Of a DNA stretch of 37,337 bases, positions 16,508-25,698 are shown piece after piece. A model generated the notes under the pieces. It did not search any database and was not told where the DNA came from. It saw only the letters and a program-made list of their open reading frames with translations. A program made the translations under genes and the position numbers. How positions within the stretch are numbered: position 1 is the stretch's first letter; the number at the start of each line of letters is the position of its first letter. The stretch is from Oscillospiraceae bacterium (GTDB lineage: Bacteria; Bacillota_A; Clostridia; Oscillospirales; CAG-272), in NCBI GenBank assembly GCA_015064665.1, contig SVRU01000021.1, forward strand, positions 1-37,337. Reading direction: 5' to 3'.

Positions 16508-18748
16508 ATGTTTTGCGAAGTATATCTTTTTGATGCTCCGTATCACATAGATTTTGCCTTTGATTATTTCTGCGCGGAGAGCGTGCGCCGCGGTGACGTT
16601 GTCAGAGTTCCTTTCGGAAGGGGTGACAGGCTTCGTCTCGGAGTCGTATTTCGCGTGAAGGAGGAATCGGAGGGGGAAAATATTAAGCCCGTGCATTCGG
16701 TCGTATCCGACCGATTCTCTTTCAGTGAGGAAATGCTCGGGCTATGTCTGTTTTTAAAAGAATACACGCTTTGCACATTTGGCGAAGCGGCAAAAACTCT
16801 TCTCCCGCCAGGTGCTTTATCTGGTCGGCTGAACGTTAAATATACGAAGACTTGTACGCTGAAAATCTCTTCGGAGGAGGCGGAGGCAATACTTTCCGCC
16901 AAGGGCAGAGACGGAATCCGCAGCGAAGGTCAGCGCGCGGCGCTTCGCTATCTTATTGAAAATCACAGCGCGTCATACGATGCGCTCCGCGGTGCATGCG
17001 GCGCAAGCGCCGCCAATGTCTCGGCTCTTACCGAAAAGGGAGTGCTTGAGGTAACCTCGTCGGAAACAGAGAGAAATCCGTACGCGGAATACGCGCGCGA
17101 GCGCGACACGTCCGTAATAATGCTGACCCGCGCTCAGCGCACGGCGTACGACCTTATCGAATCGCTTTATCTTGAAAACGAGGCGCGCGCCGCGTTGCTT
17201 TACGGAGTAACGGGAAGCGGAAAAACCAAGGTTATAATGAAGGCGATAGATAAAGCTATAGCCGACGGCAAAAGCGTCATAATGATGGTGCCCGAAATAT
17301 CTTTGACACCGCAGACGGTTTCTATTTTCTGCAAAAGATATGGAGAGCGCGTTGCGGTCATACATTCATCGCTCTCGCAAGGGGAGCGCACTGATGCCTG
17401 GCGGAGAATACGCGAAGGTGCGGTTGACCTCGTTATCGGAACACGCTCTGCAGTATTCGCGCCTCTTTCGAATATCGGCATGATAGTTATAGACGAAGAG
17501 CACGAGCATACCTACAAATCCGAAAGTGATCCTAAGTACCACGCGCGCGACGTTGCCGCGTACAGATGCGGACAGAATAAGGCTCTTATGCTTCTTGCCT
17601 CGGCAACGCCGTCGATTGAAAGCTTTTACAAGGCGAAGCAGGGAAAATATACGCTCGTTCCGATAAGAGAGCGTTACGGCGGAATGAAACTGCCCGATGC
17701 CATAATAGTCGATATGCGCGAAGAAATACGCCTTGGCAATACCTCACCGATAAGCGAACGGCTTCTTGAGTCTTTAAAAGATGTTAAGGATAGGGATGAG
17801 CAGGCGATACTCTTCCTCAACAGACGCGGCTATAACAGTCAGATAAGCTGTAAAAATTGCGGAGAAGTCATTTCCTGCCCACGATGCTCGGTTTCCTTGA
17901 CCTATCATACGGGCAGACAGGGCGGAAGGCTTCTTTGCCATCTTTGCGGTCACACCGAGGCTGCGCCGAGGGTGTGTCCGTCCTGCCGAAGCGAAAATAT
18001 ATCATTCCTTGGCTACGGAACGCAAAAGGTAGAGGGTGAGCTGTCCGAATATCTTTCGGATATGACGGTGATGCGAATGGATGCCGACACAACCTCGGGC
18101 AAGCTTGCGTACGACAGAATGCTTGAGGATTTCCGCGCCGAAAGGGCGGACATTCTGCTCGGCACGCAGATGGTTGCTAAGGGTCATGATTTCCCGAACG
18201 TAACACTCGTCGGGGTCGTTCTTGCCGACACCTCGCTATACGTGAGCGATATCAGAGCGTCTGAGCGAACCTTTTCACTTCTCACGCAGGTTATAGGACG
18301 CGCGGGCAGGGCGAAAGAGGGCGGAATTGCCGTAATACAGACCTATTCTCCAAAAAACGAGATAATAAGACTCGCCTGTCTTCAGGATTACGATAAATTT
18401 TACGAGGGTGAGATAGCAATAAGGCGAGAGATGTCATATCCTCCGTTTTGCGATATGGTGTCACTCACGGTCACAAGCTCTGACGAAAAGGAGCTTGTCG
18501 AGGGAGCAAAGAAGCTCTCGGATTCACTTATAAATAAGCTTAATACCGACTACGCAGGACTTCCGTTCACGGTTTTCGGACCCTTCGAGGCGCAGGTGTA
18601 TAAGCTTAATGAAAAATACAGAATGAAAATGGCAGTCAAGTGCAGACTCAGCGCAAAAAGCCGTGCACTTTTTCGCGAGCTTTTGTCGGAATTTTCACTT
18701 GACAGAAAGGTAACGCTCACGGTTGATTTAAACCCGTTGAGCATATAA
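16508..18748 (+). CDS. priA: Primosomal protein N' (replication restart helicase)
   Basis: PriA is a 3'-5' superfamily 2 helicase that reloads the replisome at stalled forks. The 746-residue protein has an N-terminal DNA-binding domain, Walker A GVTGSGKT (near residue 238), a DEEH box, and a zinc-binding region with eight cysteines in pairs (CKNCGEVISCPRCSVS...CHLCG...CPSC). These are followed by helicase motifs GTQMVAKGHDFPNVTLVGV and QVIGRAGRA. GAGGTG precedes the ATG. coaBC, often found just upstream in this cluster, is missing. Confidence 0.97.
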   Translation: MFCEVYLFDAPYHIDFAFDYFCAESVRRGDVVRVPFGRGDRLRLGVVFRVKEESEGENIKPVHSVVSDRFSFSEEMLGLCLFLKEYTLCTFGEAAKTLLPPGALSGRLNVKYTKTCTLKISSEEAEAILSAKGRDGIRSEGQRAALRYLIENHSASYDALRGACGASAANVSALTEKGVLEVTSSETERNPYAEYARERDTSVIMLTRAQRTAYDLIESLYLENEARAALLYGVTGSGKTKVIMKAIDKAIADGKSVIMMVPEISLTPQTVSIFCKRYGERVAVIHSSLSQGERTDAWRRIREGAVDLVIGTRSAVFAPLSNIGMIVIDEEHEHTYKSESDPKYHARDVAAYRCGQNKALMLLASATPSIESFYKAKQGKYTLVPIRERYGGMKLPDAIIVDMREEIRLGNTSPISERLLESLKDVKDRDEQAILFLNRRGYNSQISCKNCGEVISCPRCSVSLTYHTGRQGGRLLCHLCGHTEAAPRVCPSCRSENISFLGYGTQKVEGELSEYLSDMTVMRMDADTTSGKLAYDRMLEDFRAERADILLGTQMVAKGHDFPNVTLVGVVLADTSLYVSDIRASERTFSLLTQVIGRAGRAKEGGIAVIQTYSPKNEIIRLACLQDYDKFYEGEIAIRREMSYPPFCDMVSLTVTSSDEKELVEGAKKLSDSLINKLNTDYAGLPFTVFGPFEAQVYKLNEKYRMKMAVKCRLSAKSRALFRELLSEFSLDRKVTLTVDLNPLSI

Positions 18749-18757
18749 GGTGGCAGT

Positions 18758-19231
18758 ATGGCAGTGCTTAAAATAGTAAAATTCGGAGAGGAAACTCTCA
18801 GAAAGGTATCCCGTCCCGTAGAGGAAATCACACCCAGAATCAAAACTCTGCTTGACGATATGATAGAAACCATGAGAGCCGCGGGCGGCTGCGGTCTTGC
18901 CGCGCCCCAGGTCGGAGTTCTTCGCAGAATTGCGGTAATTGAGATCGAGGAGGGAAAAGTATACGAGCTTATCAATCCCAAAATAATCGCTTTCGCGGGC
19001 GAACAGCAGGAATCCGAGGGATGTCTTTCAAACCCAGGTGAATACGGAATTACCAAGCGTCCAAAAGCGGTAACGGTAAGAGCTACTAACCGCAAGGGCG
19101 AGGAATACGAGCTTTCGGGCACCGACCTCCTTGCAAGAGCTATATGCCACGAGTGCGACCACCTTGACGGAAAGCTGTATACCGACGTACAGATTCGTCC
19201 CGACATCCCTGCGGAGAGAAAAAAGAGATGA
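18758..19231 (+). CDS. def: Peptide deformylase
   Basis: Deformylase removes the formyl group from nascent protein N-termini. All three metal/active-site motifs are present in this 157-residue protein: GCGLAAPQVG, EGCLSNPG (metal-binding Cys) and HECDHLDG (HExxH). It starts 9 bases after priA and overlaps fmt by four bases, pairing formylation with deformylation. Confidence 0.97.
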   Translation: MAVLKIVKFGEETLRKVSRPVEEITPRIKTLLDDMIETMRAAGGCGLAAPQVGVLRRIAVIEIEEGKVYELINPKIIAFAGEQQESEGCLSNPGEYGITKRPKAVTVRATNRKGEEYELSGTDLLARAICHECDHLDGKLYTDVQIRPDIPAERKKR

Positions 19232-20160
19232 AAATAATGTTTATGGGCACGCCGGAGATTGCGGCGACTTGCCTTGAAAAGCTGATAGACGACGGCAAGG
19301 AAATTGCCGCAGTAATAACTCGCGAGGATAAGCCGAGGGGAAGGGGAAACGTTATGACTCCCACCCCTGTCAAGTCGCTTGCGCTTCGGCACGGAATAGA
19401 GGTTTATACACCGAAAACGCTCCGTGACGAAGAATTTTCCGCGCTTCTTTCGGCAATATCGCCCGATTTAATAGTCGTAGTTGCGTACGGAAAAATACTT
19501 CCGAAAAATGTTATAGATTTTCCTCAATACGGCTGCATAAACGCGCACGTATCTCTCTTGCCAAAGTACAGAGGCGCCGCCCCCATGCAAAGAGCAATAA
19601 TGGAGGGCGAGAGCGAAACCGGTGTAACGATAATGTATATGGATGAGGGGCTTGATACGGGCGATATAATCTTAGCAGAGTCCTTTCCGATAACCGAAAA
19701 CGACGATTTTGAGTCGGTTCACGACCGCTCCGCTGAGGTTGGCGCACGTCTGCTCTCAAAAACCGTTGACGCGATAGGCGAGGGCAGAGCTACCCGAATC
19801 AAGCAGGACGACAGCCTTGCAAGCTATGCTAAAAAGGTTGAGAAAGAGGACGTGAAAATAGACTTCACCCTTGATGCAAAAACGGTAAGCTGCAGAATTC
19901 GCGGCGTAACTCCGATTCCCGGAGCCTTTGCATATCTCAACGGAAAAATGCTGAAGCTTTGCAAGGTTAAGGCTGTTTCGGCGTCGGGCAAGCCGGGCGA
20001 GGTTACAGACGTAAATTCTTCGGGCGAGGGCTCGATTACCGTAGCCTGCGGAAGCGGCGCGCTGCTTGTCAGCTCGGTGATACCCGAGGGCAAGGGAAAA
20101 ATGAGCGCGGGCGATTTCGTCCGCGGCAGAAAAATTAAAATCGGAGATATTCTCAAGTAA
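19228..20160 (+). CDS. fmt: Methionyl-tRNA formyltransferase
   Basis: Fmt formylates initiator Met-tRNA using 10-formyl-THF. The 310-residue protein shows the N-terminal MKIMFMGTPEIAATCL, the folate-binding and catalytic HVSLLPKYRGAAP and MDEGLDTGDI, and the C-terminal OB-like domain (about 205-310). Its start overlaps def (ATGA), and its stop shares one base with the rsmB start (TAATG). Confidence 0.97.
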   Translation: MKIMFMGTPEIAATCLEKLIDDGKEIAAVITREDKPRGRGNVMTPTPVKSLALRHGIEVYTPKTLRDEEFSALLSAISPDLIVVVAYGKILPKNVIDFPQYGCINAHVSLLPKYRGAAPMQRAIMEGESETGVTIMYMDEGLDTGDIILAESFPITENDDFESVHDRSAEVGARLLSKTVDAIGEGRATRIKQDDSLASYAKKVEKEDVKIDFTLDAKTVSCRIRGVTPIPGAFAYLNGKMLKLCKVKAVSASGKPGEVTDVNSSGEGSITVACGSGALLVSSVIPEGKGKMSAGDFVRGRKIKIGDILK

Positions 20161-21485
20161 TGGCAGAGAAAATCAATGTTCGAAGCATCGCGCTTTCGCT
20201 TCTTTCGGAATATGAAGAGCTTGGGAAATACGTCAACCTTTCCTTAAATTCTCATAAGGCTGACAGGCTTACCGATAGCGAGCGCGCTCAGCTTACGGCT
20301 CTTCTTTATACGGTCGTTGAGCATAAGCTTACCTATGATTACTATATATGCGCTCTGTCGGGCAGGAGTATTGACAAAATTGATCCGACGACGAAAAACA
20401 TATTGCGGCTCGGTCTTTGTCAGCTTATTGATATGAGCGGAATACCGACTTTTGCGGCAGTAAATGAAACGGTGAAGCTTGCGAGAAACAGCGGTGAGCG
20501 TTCCTTTGTAAACGGCATTCTCCGCGAGGCAGACAGACGGCACGGCTTCTTGCCTCTTCCCGACAAAAACAAAAATTTCGCAAGGTATCTTTCGGTCGGA
20601 TATTCCTTTCCGCTGTGGGTAGTAAAAAGATATATTTCGGTTTTCGGCGAAGAGGGCGCGGAAGAGCTTCTTCGGTATTTTAACTCGATTCCGCCAACCG
20701 ATCTCACGGTAAATACGAACAAAATTTCAAGAGAAGATTATATAAAAAAACTTAACGATGCGGGCATATCTGCATCAGCGTCGGAATTCTCTCCGATATC
20801 CGTTCGCATAGAGGGGAGTATTGACCCAAGGATGCTTCCCGGTTACTCTGAGGGGGACTTTTTCGTTCAGGACGCATCGTGTGCGGCAGCGGTTTATATA
20901 CTTGGCGCAAAGCAGGGAGGCTCCTTGATTGACGTATGCGCCTGCCCCGGCGGAAAAAGCTTTACCGCGGCAATAATGATGCAGAACGAGGGACGGATAT
21001 CGGCTTTTGATATTCATGAAAATAAACTGTCGCTTGTGGACAGCGGAGCAGAAAGACTCGGACTTCATGTTATAACGGCATTGCCAAGAGACGCCCGTAT
21101 CCCCGATAAAAATCTTTTTGCTTCGGCAGACGGGGTCATATGCGACGCTCCTTGCTCAGGTCTTGGCGTTCTTGCTAAAAAGCCCGACCTGAGATATAAG
21201 CGCGAAGAGGACGTTGTAAATCTGCCCGAACTTCAGTATGAAATACTTACCGCATCTTCAAAATATTTAAAATCGGGCGGCAGAATGATATATTCTACCT
21301 GCACTCTTTTGCCCGAGGAAAACGGTGCCGTCGTTGAAAGATTTTTGACGGAAAACCCCGATTTTCACACTGTTGATTTCAAAATAGGCGTATATTCGAG
21401 CAGTGACGGAATGTTTACTTTCGTTCCGCATATTCATAAAACCGACGGATTTTTCGTATGCCTTCTGGAAAAGGATAATTTATGA
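20160..21485 (+). CDS. rsmB: 16S rRNA m5C967 methyltransferase RsmB
   Basis: RsmB methylates C967 of 16S rRNA (E. coli numbering) from SAM. The 441-residue protein has an N-terminal NusB-like RNA-binding domain (about 1-145) and a Rossmann methyltransferase domain. The SAM motif is DVCACPGGKSF. The two catalytic cysteines are in CDAPCSGLG and YSTCTLLPEEN. It is translationally coupled to fmt and rlmN at both ends. Confidence 0.95.
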   Translation: MAEKINVRSIALSLLSEYEELGKYVNLSLNSHKADRLTDSERAQLTALLYTVVEHKLTYDYYICALSGRSIDKIDPTTKNILRLGLCQLIDMSGIPTFAAVNETVKLARNSGERSFVNGILREADRRHGFLPLPDKNKNFARYLSVGYSFPLWVVKRYISVFGEEGAEELLRYFNSIPPTDLTVNTNKISREDYIKKLNDAGISASASEFSPISVRIEGSIDPRMLPGYSEGDFFVQDASCAAAVYILGAKQGGSLIDVCACPGGKSFTAAIMMQNEGRISAFDIHENKLSLVDSGAERLGLHVITALPRDARIPDKNLFASADGVICDAPCSGLGVLAKKPDLRYKREEDVVNLPELQYEILTASSKYLKSGGRMIYSTCTLLPEENGAVVERFLTENPDFHTVDFKIGVYSSSDGMFTFVPHIHKTDGFFVCLLEKDNL

Positions 21486-22537
21486 GTGAAAAAATAGATT
21501 TATATTCAATGACGGATGATGAGCTTGCCGAGTTTTTCATTTCGATAGGCGAGCCGAAATACAGAGCAAAGCAGGTCTTTTCGGCTCTGCACGCAGGCAA
21601 GTCGATTGACGGGATAACCACGCTATCAAAGGCGCTTCGCGGAAAACTTCGGGAAATGTCGATTGACACTCTTCCAAAGGTCGAGCTTAAGCTCACGTCG
21701 AAAATAGACGGAACGGTTAAATATCTTTTCAAGCTTCACGACGGAGCCTGCATTGAGAGCGTTCTTATGAAATACAAGCACGGAAACACGCTTTGCATAT
21801 CAAGTCAGGTCGGTTGTCTTATGGGATGCAAATTCTGTGCCTCTACGATAGGCGGCAAGGTGCGCGACCTTTTACCCTCCGAGCTTCTCGGTCAGGTCAT
21901 AGCCGCCGCTTGCGACTCGGGCGAGCGGGTTTCAAATATCGTTATGATGGGTATAGGCGAGCCGCTTGATAATTTTGATAACGTCGTCAAGTTTTTAAAG
22001 CTCGTTAATCTTGAGGGCGGTGTTAATATCGGATACCGACATATATCGCTTTCCACCTCGGGCGTAGTACCGAAAATTTACGAGCTTGCAGAGGTTGATT
22101 TGCCGATAACCCTTTCAATTTCGCTCCACGCGGCAACCGACGAGAAACGTTCCGCGATTATGCCTATAAACAATAAGTGGAATATACTGTCTCTTCTTAC
22201 GGCATGTGTTGATTACTACAAAAAGACGGGCAGAAGAATATCCTTTGAATATACCTTGATTTCGGGAAAAAATGACACGCCTGCCGATGCAAAGGAGCTT
22301 GCGCAGCTTTTGAAAAATGCATTTCACGGCACAGGTGCACCAATCCACGTAAACCTCATAAGAGTAAACGAAGTCAAAGAAACCGGATTCAAAGAGGGCA
22401 GTATGGAAAGTGCGAATGCCTTTGCGAAGCTTCTTGAAGAAATTGGAATCGTAGCAACAGTCAGGCGCAGGCTCGGTGCTGACGTAAACGCAGCGTGCGG
22501 TCAATTAAGACGGACTGCTGCTCAAAATCAGAACTAA
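21482..22537 (+). CDS. rlmN: 23S rRNA/tRNA adenine C2-methyltransferase RlmN
   Basis: RlmN is a radical SAM enzyme making m2A2503 in 23S rRNA and m2A37 in some tRNAs. The 351-residue protein has the cluster motif Cys-x3-Cys-x2-Cys in CLMGCKFCAST, and the MMGIGEPLDN and ISLHAA motifs. The C-terminal methyl-carrying Cys is in NAACGQL. It overlaps rsmB by four bases. In relatives the Ser/Thr phosphatase/kinase pair prpC-prkC usually follows; here rsgA comes directly. Confidence 0.97.
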   Translation: MSEKIDLYSMTDDELAEFFISIGEPKYRAKQVFSALHAGKSIDGITTLSKALRGKLREMSIDTLPKVELKLTSKIDGTVKYLFKLHDGACIESVLMKYKHGNTLCISSQVGCLMGCKFCASTIGGKVRDLLPSELLGQVIAAACDSGERVSNIVMMGIGEPLDNFDNVVKFLKLVNLEGGVNIGYRHISLSTSGVVPKIYELAEVDLPITLSISLHAATDEKRSAIMPINNKWNILSLLTACVDYYKKTGRRISFEYTLISGKNDTPADAKELAQLLKNAFHGTGAPIHVNLIRVNEVKETGFKEGSMESANAFAKLLEEIGIVATVRRRLGADVNAACGQLRRTAAQNQN

Positions 22538-22550
22538 GAGAGGAAAAACC

Positions 22551-23489
22551 TTGGCTAAAGAAAAGTACGGAAAAGTAGTTAAAGGACTCGGCGGACTTTA
22601 CGAGGTCAGAATATCCGAGGGCGGTGAGGTTTATCGTCTTGCCTGCCGTGCAAAGGGTGTATTGCGCCGTGATGAAGAAAAGCTTCTTATCGGTGACAAC
22701 GTCACGGTATCAGTGGACGAAGACACGCCCGACGGAGTCGTTATAAGTGCGGTCGCAGAGCGAAAAAATTCTCTTATTCGCCCACCCGTGTCAAATCTTG
22801 ACTATCTTTTCATTGTTTTTGCGGCAAGAAAACCATCGCCTGTTATCGAAACGGTTGATAAATTAATCTCAATTGCCGAGCACAACGGTATAATTCCCGT
22901 TGTCCTGATTACGAAATCCGACCTTGACGGAGCAGTTGCAGCGGAATACTACGGCACGTATAAGAAGTGCGGCATAGATGTTTTTATCACCTCGTCAAGT
23001 CACGGTGAGGGAATAGAAGAACTGAAGACGTACATACGCGAAAATCTTGTAGGCGGCAAAACCGCTGCCTTTGCAGGAGCGTCGGGAGTCGGAAAATCCA
23101 CTCTTATGAATACTCTTTTCCCGAGTCTTACTCTTGCCACGGCTGAAATATCAAAAAAAATAGAGCGCGGCAGACACACAACCCGCCACGTTGAAATATT
23201 TGATATAGATGAAACCGAAAATACGGGATTTTTAGCCGACACCCCCGGCTTCTCGCTTATAGATTTTGCAAGGTTTGATTTCTTCACTCTTGAAGAGCTT
23301 GAATCTACCTTTCGCGAGTTCGCGGCATATAAAGGAAAATGCAGATATGCCGATTGCTCTCACGTCGGAGAGGGGGCAGACGAGTGCGCCGTAATGGCAG
23401 GCGCAGAGCGCGGAGAGATTGCAAAAAGCCGACTTGAATCCTATCGCGCAATCTATCGCGTGCTGAAAAACAAGAAAGCGTACGACTAA
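22551..23489 (+). CDS. rsgA: Small-subunit ribosome maturation GTPase RsgA
   Basis: RsgA is a circularly permuted GTPase that checks late 30S assembly. The 312-residue protein has an N-terminal OB fold. Its GTPase motifs come in permuted order: G4 ITKSD, then G1 GASGVGKST, then G3 DTPG. It ends in a zinc site (CRYADCSHVGEGADECAV). The start is a TTG at 22551, supported by GAGG 8-11 bases upstream and by the family N-terminus MAKEKYGKVVKGLGGLYEV. It is the last housekeeping gene of the operon. Confidence 0.96.
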   Translation: MAKEKYGKVVKGLGGLYEVRISEGGEVYRLACRAKGVLRRDEEKLLIGDNVTVSVDEDTPDGVVISAVAERKNSLIRPPVSNLDYLFIVFAARKPSPVIETVDKLISIAEHNGIIPVVLITKSDLDGAVAAEYYGTYKKCGIDVFITSSSHGEGIEELKTYIRENLVGGKTAAFAGASGVGKSTLMNTLFPSLTLATAEISKKIERGRHTTRHVEIFDIDETENTGFLADTPGFSLIDFARFDFFTLEELESTFREFAAYKGKCRYADCSHVGEGADECAVMAGAERGEIAKSRLESYRAIYRVLKNKKAYD

Positions 23490-23507
23490 GACTTGGAGGA
23501 GTTATTG

Positions 23508-25228
23508 ATGTTTCTTATACCTAAACCGCGGAAAATGGCGATAGCAGAGGAAAAACTCCTTGCAAAAGAGCTGAAAATCATTTCCGACGACAGTAAAATC
23601 CTTGAGTTTGCAACCGACAACGGAGAGCTTCCGCTAAATTTTGTTCACGAGGACTCTATGGGAGCCGAGGAGTATAGCATTAAGGCTACAAAGGACGGCG
23701 TCGAGGTCAAGTACGGTGATCTGGAGCTTCATACCGAGCATACACGTCCATTAAACAGCTATGGGCGCAGGCTGACGAAAACGGTGAGCTGAACGCTTTC
23801 GAAATTGAGGATAGCCCCGCTATCAAAAACCGCGGATATATGCTTGATATCAGCCGTTCAAGATGCCCGAAGCTTTCGTATCTCAAAAGCCTTGTGGATA
23901 TGATGTCAGCGCTTAAATACAATCAGCTTCAGCTTTACGTTGAGGATTTTGTGTTTGAATATAAGAATTTTCCTGAGGTATGCAAAAAAGACAAGGTATT
24001 TTCAAAGGAGGATATGCAGCAGCTTGATGCATACTGCAAGCAACGCTTCATAGAGCTTGTTCCGAACCAGAACAGCCTTGGACATATGGGGCAGTGGACG
24101 GGAAGATGGTCGGATTTTGGGAGGTTTACTCATCTTGCCATAACCGACAGTGACGGCACGATATCCTCTACTCTCAATCCGCTTCTTCCTGAGTCGCTTG
24201 AGCTCATGGACAAAATTTACGACGGTTACCTTGACTCCTTTTCCTCGGACAAGGCTAACTTGGGACTCGACGAACCCTTTCATATCGGAATAAACGAAAC
24301 CAAGGATGCGTGCGATAAATACGGAGTCGGACACGTCTTTGCCGATTATCTGAAAAAGATTTGCAATCTTGTAAAGACTAAGTACAAAAAGACGCCGATG
24401 TTTTGGTCGGATTTTATATTCAGACACCCCGAACAGATAGTTAACGTTCCCGAGGGCTCGATTTTTATGGACTGGTGCTATGAAACCGAGAATTTGTTTG
24501 AAAGACACGCTATGAAGCTTCGCGAGCTTGGACTCAGATTTTACGTTTGTCCGGGATCGTCGATGTGGCAGAGCTTTACGGGCAGAACTAATAACGCCAT
24601 GGTAAATATCACCCAAGCGGCAGAGATAGCTTATACGTACGGAGCCGAGGGCTTTTTGCTTACGGAGTGGGGGGATTTCGGTCACCCTCAATCTCCGTCA
24701 ACCTCTTATCCTCCGTTTGTCATGGGCGCGGCGTTTTCGTGGAATCCTCTTGATTGCAAGGCAGGGCCGAGAAGCCTCGTAATTGAGGATTGCAAGCGTT
24801 ACCTTGATAAGTTTATTTATAAAACGGAGGGCGACACTTCTCTTGCAAATATAGTTTTCAGAATGGGTAACTATTACCTACTTGAAAACCGCATTGTCGG
24901 CAACGGCACCGAGCTTTCGAAATATATGTCGCGCTTACATGAGCTTACCGAGCAAAAGGCAAAGGTGTATTACACCGTGCGTCATTATATGGAAGGGCTC
25001 AGAGACGAGCTTTGCGAGGTTAAGGTCGAAGAGGTTACGCTTCGCGAAATAAAGCTTAACTGCGATATGGTTATTCTTTTGACCCGTATATACACGGGCG
25101 AGGACAGGGCAGAGCTTAAAGCTGAGGCAGACAGAATTGCCGAGGAATTTAAAACGCTCTGGCGCATAAAATTCAAAGACGTAGGATACGATAAATTCAT
25201 AGAAAGGCTTTATAAGCTTTTTGCATAA
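23508..25228 (+). pseudogene. GH20-like beta-N-acetylhexosaminidase, split by a one-base deletion
   Basis: Two reading frames together encode one glycoside hydrolase family 20-like protein of about 573 residues. Frame 1 starts at ATG 23508, with GGAGG at 23495-23499, and runs to GDLE at 23726. The other frame continues ASYRAYTSIKQLWAQADENG and on through RGYMLDISR to the stop at 25228. Restoring one G in GAG-CT at about 23726 joins them without a gap. The catalytic Asp-Glu pair is intact in NLGLDEPF (24257-24280), as are SLGHMGQW and the barrel strands. Such enzymes remove terminal GlcNAc/GalNAc. There is no signal peptide, so a cytoplasmic role is likely. It starts 18 bases after rsgA and may be carried on that transcript. 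If the deletion is real, the gene is dead; no slippery heptamer supports programmed frameshifting. Confidence 0.8.
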
Positions 25229-25268
25229 CCAAGGACAAGAAAAACAGTCCCTGCGTGTTGCATCTGAC

Positions 25269-25306
25269 AAAAAATCAGAACCCGAAAAGGATTCTGATTT
25301 TTTCTT
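25269..25306 (+). terminator. Rho-independent terminator after the GH20-like gene
   Basis: AAAAAATCAGAA pairs with TTCTGATTTTTT around an 11-base loop, giving a 12-bp A/T-capped stem with a built-in T-run followed by CTTTT. Confidence 0.85.
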
Positions 25307-25407
25307 TTATATAATTTTTGATAAAGTGTTCTTTGGACTGATTTCTGTGAAGCCTTGGCATGTCTGACTACGGCTCACGCACCTTTTTGATTTAGGAGGG
25401 GATTTTA

Positions 25408-25652
25408 ATGAGCGTTAAGGTTGATAAAAAAGGCAAAATCACAATACCAAAGAATATTCGCGACCTGTATGGTTTCACAAGCGGAACTGAGCTTGTGGCG
25501 AAATATAATATGGAGTATGACGACCGCGAATAGTACTTCGTCCGAGGTACTGTTGTTCTGCCTGCAAAAAGGCTTTGCCCGCAGAGCTTGCGGAGCGCGG
25601 TACCTGTCTTGATTGCACGCCCGTTGCCAAAGAAATTGCAAAAATATATTAA
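25408..25652 (+). pseudogene. AbrB/SpoVT-type regulator with C-terminal zinc ribbon, frameshifted
   Basis: ATG 25408 behind TAGGAGGGG opens MSVKVDKKGKITIPKNIRDL, a textbook SpoVT-AbrB swapped-hairpin DNA-binding domain. In this frame it stops at 25531-25533 (41 residues). From about 25527 the next frame continues RIVLRP, the expected last beta-strand. It then runs YCCSACKKALPAELAERG and TCLDCTP (a CxxC...CxxC ribbon) to a stop at 25650-25652. Restoring one base in 25521-25530 gives an intact protein of about 81 residues. AbrB plus zinc-ribbon proteins are small clostridial transcription factors or antitoxin-like regulators. No toxin gene is adjacent. The cause could be a real mutation or a sequencing error. 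Confidence 0.75.
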
Positions 25653-25662
25653 AATGAAAGAA

Positions 25663-25695
25663 GACGCTTGCGAAAAAAACGCAAACGCCCTTTTT
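25663..25695. terminator. Bidirectional terminator between convergent genes
   Basis: GACGCTTGCG and CGCAAACGCC form a 10-bp stem (one wobble and one mismatch) around a run of seven A. T-runs follow on the plus strand (CTTTTTGTTTT) and on the minus strand (TTCTTTCATTTT). It separates the AbrB-like gene from the acyl synthetase gene. Confidence 0.75.
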
Positions 25696-25698
25696 GTT

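Noticed and set aside
23720..23740. Programmed ribosomal frameshifting in the GH20-like gene.
   Set aside because: No slippery X-XXY-YYZ heptamer or downstream pseudoknot is evident and the family is not known for recoding.
24281..24301. HIGINET in the GH20-like protein read as a mutated catalytic Asp-Glu pair (Asp to Asn).
   Set aside because: Eight residues upstream, NLGLDEPF fits the family's Asp-Glu motif in correct alignment with the following KxxCxKxGVG segment, so the active site is intact.
25421..25612. Plus-strand reading frames in other phases over the AbrB-like region.
   Set aside because: The AbrB and zinc-ribbon signatures occur in the two other frames, which explain the sequence better.
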